A stretch of 11,433 nt of DNA from assembly GCA_017632695.1 (NCBI GenBank), contig JAGBQS010000080.1:1-11433 (forward strand), given 5' to 3'. The notes below the pieces were generated by a model. It was not told the DNA's origin. It saw only the letters and a list, made by a program, of their open reading frames with translations, and made no database searches. Shown piece after piece: positions 6,996-11,433 of the stretch. Numbering within the stretch: position 1 is the first letter of the stretch; the number at the start of each line of letters is the position of its first letter. Origin of the DNA: Bacteroidales bacterium. Lineage in GTDB: Bacteria; Bacteroidota; Bacteroidia; Bacteroidales; UBA3663. The position numbers and the translations under genes were made by a program.

Positions 6996-8401
6996 TGTTT
7001 CATCTTGATAACCTCTTGCATCACACTGTCGGCAGTCTGCTGTGCCAGTTCTTCGGTCGCAGCTTCGGCGTACACGCGGATAATAGGTTCTGTGTTCGAC
7101 TTGCGCAGGTGAACCCAGCGGTCGGTGAAGTCGATCTTTACACCGTCGATGTCCGAAATCTCGGTATCAGGCAGCTTGCTGTATTCCGTCTTCACGGTGT
7201 TGAGCAGTTTGTCGATGTCGATGTCAGGAGTGAGGTCGATGCGCTGCTTGGCGATGCAGTAAGGAGGATAGGTGGCACGCAGTTCGCTGACGGTCAGCTT
7301 GGGGTTCTGCTGACGGAGCAGTGCCAACTGGGTCAGGAACAGGGCTACGCCTACCAGAGCATCGCGGCCGTAGTGAATTTCCGGATAGATGACACCACCG
7401 TTGCCCTCACCGCCAATCACGGCGTTCGTTTCCTTCATCTTGGCAACTACGTTCACTTCGCCTACGGCAGCCGCATTGTACTGACCGCCACGGGCACGGG
7501 TCACGTCGCGCAAGGCACGGCTCGACGAAAGATTCGAAACCGTATTGCCCGGAGTGTGCTGCAGTACGTAATCTGCCACGCTTACCAGGGTATATTCCTC
7601 GCCGAACATCTCGCCGTTCTCGCAGATCAGGGCCAGACGGTCCACATCAGGATCGACCACAAAGCCGATGTCTGCCTTCTTCTGCTTCATTTCGCCCGAA
7701 ATCTGGGTGAGGTTCTGCGGAATAGGTTCCGGTGTATGGGCAAACTGTCCGTTAGGCGTGCAGTTCAGTTCGTAAACCTGCTTAACGCCAAGAGCCTTCA
7801 GCAGGCGGGGAATGACAATGCCGCCAACCGAGTTGATGCAGTCGCACATCACGGTGAAGTTAGCTTTTTCAATGGCTTCCTTGTTGACGAGTTTCAGGTT
7901 GAGCACCTGCTCAATGTGATAGTCGGTGTAGTCCTTTTCGGTGATATGACCCAGATCGTGCACCTCTGCATACTGGAAGTTGCCTTTTTCGGCAATGGCC
8001 AATACGCGTTCGCCGGTAGCTTTGTCGAAGAACTCTCCGTCGCGGTTCAGCAACTTCAGTGCATTCCACTGGATGGGGTTGTGCGAGGCTGTCAGAATCA
8101 GACCGCCGTCTGCTTTTTCGGCAGTAACGGCCATCTCAGTGGTCGGAGTCGTAGCCAGACCGATGTTAATGACATCGAAGCCCATGCCTACCAGCGTGCC
8201 TGAAACGCACTGATAGAGCATTTCGCCCGAAAGGCGTGCATCGCGACCCACCACAATACGGCCGCGTTTATTGCCGATGTTCTCACGTATTACAGTAGCG
8301 AAAGCTGCTGTGAATTTTACAATGTCAAGGGGATTCAAACCTTCTCCCTGCTGGCCTCCGATAGTACCACGGATGCCCGAAATAGATTTAATAAGAGACA
8401 T
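6992..8401 (-). CDS. glmM: Phosphoglucosamine mutase (alpha-D-phosphohexomutase family)
   Basis: GlmM converts glucosamine-6-phosphate to glucosamine-1-phosphate, a cytoplasmic step toward UDP-GlcNAc for peptidoglycan and lipid A. The 469-residue protein has the four-domain phosphohexomutase layout: SGIRGTIGG at residues 8-16, the phosphoserine loop TASHNP with catalytic Ser106, the Mg-binding loop DPDVDR (250-255), the sugar-binding GGEGNGGVI region near 340, and the phosphate-binding RKSNTEPIIR near the C-terminus. The opening MSLIKSISGIRGTIGG is characteristic of Bacteroidetes sequences annotated as GlmM. A phosphomannomutase/phosphoglucomutase role cannot be fully excluded from sequence alone. 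It lies 41 bases downstream of the DUF4827 lipoprotein gene with no good promoter between them, and overlaps the following nucleotidase gene by 4 bases. Confidence 0.93.
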   Translation of the reverse strand: MSLIKSISGIRGTIGGQQGEGLNPLDIVKFTAAFATVIRENIGNKRGRIVVGRDARLSGEMLYQCVSGTLVGMGFDVINIGLATTPTTEMAVTAEKADGGLILTASHNPIQWNALKLLNRDGEFFDKATGERVLAIAEKGNFQYAEVHDLGHITEKDYTDYHIEQVLNLKLVNKEAIEKANFTVMCDCINSVGGIVIPRLLKALGVKQVYELNCTPNGQFAHTPEPIPQNLTQISGEMKQKKADIGFVVDPDVDRLALICENGEMFGEEYTLVSVADYVLQHTPGNTVSNLSSSRALRDVTRARGGQYNAAAVGEVNVVAKMKETNAVIGGEGNGGVIYPEIHYGRDALVGVALFLTQLALLRQQNPKLTVSELRATYPPYCIAKQRIDLTPDIDIDKLLNTVKTEYSKLPDTEISDIDGVKIDFTDRWVHLRKSNTEPIIRVYAEAATEELAQQTADSVMQEVIKMKQ

Positions 8402-8442
8402 ATTCGTTAAATGTAAGATAGTTCAGATTGCAAAAGGATGCA

Positions 8443-9201
8443 CTACTGCGGCAGGTAGGTCGGTTTTGTGTAGGTGATCTCGCCGTAATAGAGCGTGTAG
8501 TAATAGCTGGCGTACGTGCTTTCGGCCAGCGAGAACGGGCAAATAATCGAGGCCTGTCCGCCTTCCCAAAGGAAACGGATAGGGAATCCGATGCCGCCGG
8601 ATGTGCATTCGTAGCCGGAGCCGGTACTGTAGTAGTAACTGTAGTACGAAGAAGCGTAGTACGAACGGTTCCAGTTATAGCAGATCAGGAAACTGTTCGG
8701 GTCGAGGTTGTCTGCCTTTGTGTTTTCGTCCAGATCATCGTAGTCGAAACCTGTCAGAAGGAAAAGGCTGTCGTAGCGCACCAGGACGTTACGGCCTGCA
8801 TAGAACTTCTTCTTGTTGCGCATGGCTGTACGGTACTGTTCGCGGGTGGGTTCGATACCGTTCTCACGCAGCGAGTCGAGACCGTCGTTGCCGAAACTGC
8901 GGATGCAGAAGAACAGGCGCTTGAAGTCGCCTTCCGTAATGCGGTACCACTTTCCGAGTTCGATACCAATCTGGCTGGGGTGCAGACTGTCGGTCAGCAC
9001 TGAGTCGGCTGTCCAGTCAACCCAGTCTTCGTCTTTGGCTGTAATGTGGCCGAAATCGACGTATGGGCTATTCTTAATCCATTTGCTGATGGCCTTCTTT
9101 TCGTCATCCACCAAATCGGCATAGGTTTCCGTGTCGCTGCACGATGCCGCCCACATGCATGCCAAGAGGAGGCTACCGGCTAAAAAAAGTAATTTCTTCA
9201 T
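8443..9201 (-). CDS. DUF4827 lipoprotein with FKBP-like features and a Tyr/Ser-rich tract
   Basis: This is a 252-residue Bacteroidales lipoprotein that I recognise as DUF4827; its function is not established. The signal peptide ends in AASC with Cys21 as the likely lipidated residue, followed by Ser-Asp-Thr-Glu, an acidic stretch loosely like Bacteroidetes surface-export signals. The segment from about residue 200 (GIGFPIRFLWEGGQASIICP, then FSLAES and YYYTLYYGEITY) resembles the end of FKBP-type prolyl isomerase domains, where EGxKAxLIIP and a final beta strand occur; this is inference. Residues 181-197 are dominated by Tyr and Ser (SYYASSYYSYYYSTGSGY), with a second cluster at 230-239. The ATG at 9201 is chosen because it starts the signal peptide and because an upstream in-frame ATG at 9234 falls inside the -7 promoter box. 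It is the first gene of the probable operon with glmM, the nucleotidase and the ABC ATPase. Confidence 0.85.
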   Translation of the reverse strand: MKKLLFLAGSLLLACMWAASCSDTETYADLVDDEKKAISKWIKNSPYVDFGHITAKDEDWVDWTADSVLTDSLHPSQIGIELGKWYRITEGDFKRLFFCIRSFGNDGLDSLRENGIEPTREQYRTAMRNKKKFYAGRNVLVRYDSLFLLTGFDYDDLDENTKADNLDPNSFLICYNWNRSYYASSYYSYYYSTGSGYECTSGGIGFPIRFLWEGGQASIICPFSLAESTYASYYYTLYYGEITYTKPTYLPQ

Positions 9202-9231
9202 TGATTCTGATGTCGCGTAAAAATACGGGCG

Positions 9232-9262
9232 CAAAGATACAAATAATCTCTGAAACCTGCAA
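9232..9262 (-). promoter_or_regulatory. Bacteroidetes-type promoter of the DUF4827-glmM operon
   Basis: On the minus strand TATCTTTGC (9239-9231) matches the Bacteroidetes -7 consensus TAnnTTTG exactly. TTG (9262-9260) lies 20 bases upstream as the -33 element. Transcription would start near 9225, giving a leader of about 25 bases before the ATG at 9201. The same box and spacing recur in the two other promoter candidates of this window. Confidence 0.75.
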
Positions 9263-9280
9263 CGATTTTAATAAAAATCG
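9263..9280 (-). terminator. Small hairpin after nrnA (weak terminator candidate)
   Basis: CGATTTT (9263-9269) pairs with AAAATCG (9274-9280) around a 4-base AATA loop, three bases after the nrnA stop codon region on the minus strand. The stem is A/T-rich and no U tract follows it, so termination would be weak or factor-dependent. The hairpin abuts the -33 element (9260-9262) of the downstream operon promoter, so read-through from nrnA into the operon is possible. Confidence 0.4.
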
Positions 9281-9283
9281 ACC

Positions 9284-10351
9284 TTATTTTTCCAGATAAT
9301 TAGCAAAAAGAGGCAGTGCTTTAACAAAAAGTTGCTCTGCTTGTTGCAAATTTCCGAGGAATTCGCCGCCGGCTGCGTTCTTGTGACCGCCTCCGTTATA
9401 GAACTTTTGGGCCAGAAGGTTGACCGGGAAGTCACCTTTCGAACGAAGCGAAACTTTCACGAAGTTCTTCTCTTCGCGGAAGAAGGCGGATACCTGAATG
9501 CCGATAATGTCAAGCGGCATGTTCACGAAGCCTTCGCTGTCGCCTTTCTGGTGGTTGAAGCGTTTCAGTTCGGCCTTGTTGAGGCTGAAATAGGCAGCTT
9601 TGCAGTCGGATACAATCTGCAGTTTCTGTTGCAGTACGTATCCTTTCAGACGGGTCCTCCGTTCGGGTTCAAGTACCAGGTCGCGATGCAGTTTTTCCTT
9701 CTCGAAGCCTTCCTGAAGCAGACGTGCCACGATGAGGTAAACCTGCGGACGGCTCGAGCCGAAGATGAACTGTCCGGTGTCGGTCATCATGCCGCAATAA
9801 ATCTGTGTGGCAATCTGTCGGTCTAACAGGGAATCATCTCCCATCTGGAGCATGAAGGTGTAAATAAGTTCGCTGGCAGCCGATGCTTCGGGGTGAGAAA
9901 TTACCACGTCGAAACTGTCGGCCTCCGGTTCCAGATGATGGTCGATGAGGATCTTGGGCGCAGGATTTTTCATCACGTCCTTGTGCATGTCGCCCATGCG
10001 GCTGGGAACATTCAGGTCGGTTATCACGAAGCACTCTGCCTCGCGGATGGCCTTTAGGGATTCCTCGCGCGTGTTGCGGACGCCCGGCTGGTTCTGGGTG
10101 TCGAACACCAGTTCGTCACGCAGGCCTGGTATGAAATTGAGGTTCTCGCCGGGTGTGTCGCTGAAAACTACCTGGACTTCCTTGCCTTTCTTGCGCAGAT
10201 AGTTGGCAACGGACAGTGCCGACCCTACTGCATCACCGTCGGGCGACATGTGAGTGCAGACGACAATCTTGTTGCAGCGGCCGATAATCTCTTTGGCAGC
10301 CTCGATTTTTTCAGCATCGATAATGCGTTCTATGCTTTCTTGTATTGTCAT
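9284..10351 (-). CDS. nrnA: DHH/DHHA1 phosphoesterase, NrnA-like oligoribonuclease / pAp phosphatase
   Basis: This 355-residue cytoplasmic enzyme belongs to the NrnA group, which degrades short oligonucleotides to mononucleotides and removes the 3' phosphate from pAp. DHH-domain motifs occur in order: SPDGDAVGS (Asp38, Asp40), ITDLN near residue 112, the name-giving DHH at 137-139, and MMTDTGQF near 195 with another metal-binding Asp. The DHHA1 substrate-binding domain carries NGGGHKNAAGG with His323. The length fits full-length NrnA. The start at 10351 (MTIQESIERI) is chosen because it begins the family's first helix; the frame stays open upstream to 10642 but that stretch runs through a tRNA gene and a hairpin and is not coding. 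The 19 bases between the hairpin U tract and the ATG leave no room for a promoter of its own, so expression may depend on read-through from tRNA-Glu. Confidence 0.93.
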   Translation of the reverse strand: MTIQESIERIIDAEKIEAAKEIIGRCNKIVVCTHMSPDGDAVGSALSVANYLRKKGKEVQVVFSDTPGENLNFIPGLRDELVFDTQNQPGVRNTREESLKAIREAECFVITDLNVPSRMGDMHKDVMKNPAPKILIDHHLEPEADSFDVVISHPEASAASELIYTFMLQMGDDSLLDRQIATQIYCGMMTDTGQFIFGSSRPQVYLIVARLLQEGFEKEKLHRDLVLEPERRTRLKGYVLQQKLQIVSDCKAAYFSLNKAELKRFNHQKGDSEGFVNMPLDIIGIQVSAFFREEKNFVKVSLRSKGDFPVNLLAQKFYNGGGHKNAAGGEFLGNLQQAEQLFVKALPLFANYLEK

Positions 10352-10370
10352 ATCATTGTATTGTTTCCTA

Positions 10371-10410
10371 TAAAAATAAGGAGCATCAAACTGTGTGTTT
10401 TGATACTCCT
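10371..10410 (-). terminator. Intrinsic terminator or attenuator between tRNA-Glu and nrnA
   Basis: On the minus strand AGGAG-T-ATCAAA (10410-10399) pairs with TTTGAT-G-CTCCT (10390-10379) with a single mismatch and an 8-base loop. TATTTTTA (10378-10371) follows as a U-rich tract. It stands 10 bases after the 3' end of tRNA-Glu, as a tRNA terminator would, but also only 19 bases before the nrnA start codon, so it may act as a leaky attenuator for that gene. Confidence 0.75.
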
Positions 10411-10419
10411 CGTTTCGTG

Positions 10420-10491
10420 TAGCGCCTACGAGACTCGAACTCGTGTACCCGGCGTGAGAGGCCGGTATCCTAACCACTAGATGAAAGCGCC
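10420..10491 (-). tRNA. tRNA-Glu (anticodon CTC)
   Basis: The reverse complement folds as a cloverleaf. The acceptor stem is GGCGCTT with AGGCGCT (G1-U72 and U6-G67 wobbles). The D arm is ATC-TAGTGGTTAG-GAT, the anticodon stem CCGGC/GCCGG encloses the loop CTCTCAC, and the T arm is ACGAG-TTCGAGT-CTCGT. The discriminator is A and CCA is not encoded. Loop positions 34-36 read CTC, which decodes GAG (Glu). E. coli uses only a TTC-anticodon tRNA-Glu, so a second tRNA-Glu for GAA should exist elsewhere in this genome. A -33/-7 promoter lies about 30 bases upstream and a terminator 10 bases downstream. Confidence 0.95.
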
Positions 10492-10521
10492 GAATTTTGT
10501 AATCTGCCCTCAAAAGCGGTG

Positions 10522-10553
10522 CAAAGATATACTGTTTTTTCCGATTTTCCAAA
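10522..10553 (-). promoter_or_regulatory. Promoter of tRNA-Glu (and possibly nrnA)
   Basis: On the minus strand TTTG (10553-10550) is followed after 20 bases by TATCTTTGC (10529-10521), a full match to the Bacteroidetes -33/-7 pattern. Transcription would begin near 10514, leaving a leader of roughly 22 bases before the mature tRNA 5' end at 10491. It is back to back with the cyclophilin promoter, about 50 bases away. Confidence 0.8.
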
Positions 10554-10603
10554 TATTTGTATATCCTTTTAACGTATTTTAAGAATTTTAGGTACCCTTT
10601 TTG

Positions 10604-10634
10604 TTGTTTGTGTCGTAATTTCTGCTTATCTTTG
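10604..10634 (+). promoter_or_regulatory. Promoter of the cyclophilin gene
   Basis: TTG (10604-10606) is followed after 20 bases by TATCTTTG (10627-10634) and GC, again the Bacteroidetes -33/-7 pattern. An alternative -33 TTTG at 10607-10610 would give a shorter spacing of 16. Transcription would start near 10641, giving an A-rich leader of about 28 bases to the ATG at 10669. The A/T-rich stretch between this promoter and the tRNA promoter (10554-10603) shows no other feature I can support. Confidence 0.75.
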
Positions 10635-10668
10635 CGCCGCAAAACAAAACTTTATCACATAATCAACG

Positions 10669-11418
10669 ATGGCAAAAGTAATTATCAGAACCAGTTTAGG
10701 CGATATCCGTGTCCGCCTTTATGACGAGACTCCCCAGCATCGCGACAACTTCCTGAAATTGGCCCGTGAGGGTTTCTATAATGGCACGATTTTTCATCGC
10801 GTCATCAAAAATTTCATGATTCAGGGAGGCGATCCTCAGAGTAAGGACGCACCCATGGGTAAGCAGTTGGGAGCAGGCGATGTAGGCTACACCATTCCTG
10901 CCGAATTCGTATATCCGCAGTATTTTCATAAGAAGGGTGCTTTGGCAGCTGCCCGTACCGGCGATGAGGTGAATCCGGAACGCCGTTCGTCAGGTTGTCA
11001 GTTTTATATAGTAACAGGCGAAGTTTACAGTGCCGGCAAGCTTACGCAGTTAGAGAAGCAGATGTCTCAGCAGCAGATTCAGAATATATTCAACGATCTG
11101 GTGGTAGCCAACCGCAGCAAGATTCTCGATCTTCGCAAACAACGCGATAATGCAGGTCTGATGCAGTTGCAGGAAGAACTCGAGAAGCAGACTTACGCAA
11201 AGGCACGCGAGCTTGGCGAGCCTAAGTTCACCGCCGAGCAGCGCGAAGCCTACACTACGGTGGGCGGTACTCCGTTCCTGGATAATAACTATACCGTCTT
11301 TGGCGAAGTAGAAGAGGGTTTGGAGGTTGCTGATGCCATTCAGCAGGTAAAGACCGTTTCGGGCGACCGGCCGGCCGAGGATATCAAGATGATTTCTGTT
11401 GAGGTCGTTGAGGAATAA
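10669..11418 (+). CDS. Cyclophilin-type peptidyl-prolyl cis-trans isomerase with internal insertion
   Basis: This 249-residue protein should catalyse cis-trans isomerisation of Xaa-Pro bonds. It has no signal peptide or membrane segment, so it is probably cytoplasmic. The cyclophilin core is seen as TSLGDIRVRLYDETPQHRDNF (strand and helix 1), FHRVIKNFMIQGGD (42-55, with active-site Arg44, Phe49 and Gln52), GALAAAR near 90-96, and SSGCQFYIVTG (107-117). The core resumes after an interruption at NNYTVFGEVEEGLEVADAI (206-224). Between Tyr120 and about Val198 is an insertion of roughly 75 residues, rich in Gln, Glu, Lys and Leu and predicted helical or coiled-coil, which is absent from small cyclophilins of about 165 residues but common in Bacteroidetes members. 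The canonical Trp of the human enzyme's pocket has no clear counterpart. The gene has its own promoter and diverges from tRNA-Glu. Only 15 bases follow it in the window, so its terminator is not seen. Confidence 0.93.
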   Translation: MAKVIIRTSLGDIRVRLYDETPQHRDNFLKLAREGFYNGTIFHRVIKNFMIQGGDPQSKDAPMGKQLGAGDVGYTIPAEFVYPQYFHKKGALAAARTGDEVNPERRSSGCQFYIVTGEVYSAGKLTQLEKQMSQQQIQNIFNDLVVANRSKILDLRKQRDNAGLMQLQEELEKQTYAKARELGEPKFTAEQREAYTTVGGTPFLDNNYTVFGEVEEGLEVADAIQQVKTVSGDRPAEDIKMISVEVVEE

Positions 11419-11433
11419 TTATTTATCATTTAA

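Noticed and set aside
6995..8203. A 402-codon open frame on the plus strand opposite glmM
   Set aside because: It mirrors the glmM codons, has no family motif, and glmM is fully convincing on the minus strand. I consider it a shadow frame.
8402..8442. A separate promoter directly upstream of glmM
   Set aside because: A TATCTTAC sequence resembles the -7 box only partly and has no TTG at the right distance, so operon transcription from the DUF4827 promoter is simpler.
10420..10491. tRNA-Glu as an attachment site of an integrated element
   Set aside because: No integrase, no repeated tRNA 3' end and only housekeeping genes are seen on both sides.
10352..10642. In-frame N-terminal extension of NrnA
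   Set aside because: The region holds tRNA-Glu, its terminator and its promoter, and NrnA homology begins at residue 1 of the 10351 start.

Overview
The window looks like chromosomal DNA from a member of the Bacteroidales (Bacteroides/Prevotella-like gut lineage). Three promoter candidates share the Bacteroidetes sigma-factor pattern: TATCTTTGC as the -7 box, with TTG or TTTG 20 bases upstream. Start codons are preceded by A-rich DNA rather than Shine-Dalgarno sequences. The proteins are of Bacteroidetes type: GH95 and DUF4038/GH140 glycosidases, a DUF4827 lipoprotein, Bacteroidetes-type GlmM and NrnA, and a cyclophilin with an insertion. No transposase, integrase, phage gene or CRISPR is visible.

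Layout. (1) Plus strand, 1-4424: the 3' part of recA, then only 10 bases later an exported GH95 alpha-L-fucosidase/alpha-L-galactosidase, then an exported DUF4038/GH140 apiosidase-like enzyme. A perfect 13-bp tandem duplication lies between the two glycosidases. (2) Convergence zone, 4417-4557: a strictly 7-bp-periodic tandem array (12 units, consensus WGAWGTM) begins in the last codons of the GH140 gene. It is followed by a strong intrinsic terminator for the plus-strand unit, embedded in the 3' end of the opposing ABC ATPase gene. (3) Minus strand, 9201 down to 4516: a probable four-gene operon of DUF4827 lipoprotein, glmM, 5'-nucleotidase-family lipoprotein (ATGA overlap with glmM) and an orphan FecE/BtuD-type ABC ATPase, with a promoter candidate just upstream of the first gene. 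(4) Minus strand, 10491 down to 9284: tRNA-Glu(CTC), a terminator-like hairpin, and nrnA starting only 19 bases after the hairpin's U tract. (5) Plus strand, 10669-11418: a cyclophilin-type peptidyl-prolyl isomerase, divergent from the tRNA across a bidirectional promoter region.

Most genes are housekeeping: recombination, UDP-GlcNAc precursor synthesis, oligoribonucleotide turnover, protein folding and nucleotide salvage. The accessory part is the glycosidase pair attached to recA. A Thr two residues before the catalytic NIN motif of the GH95 enzyme, and the GH140 neighbour, together suggest pectin (rhamnogalacturonan-II side chain) L-galactose and apiose as possible targets. This is inference. 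The most unusual DNA structure is the heptamer array at 4417-4500.
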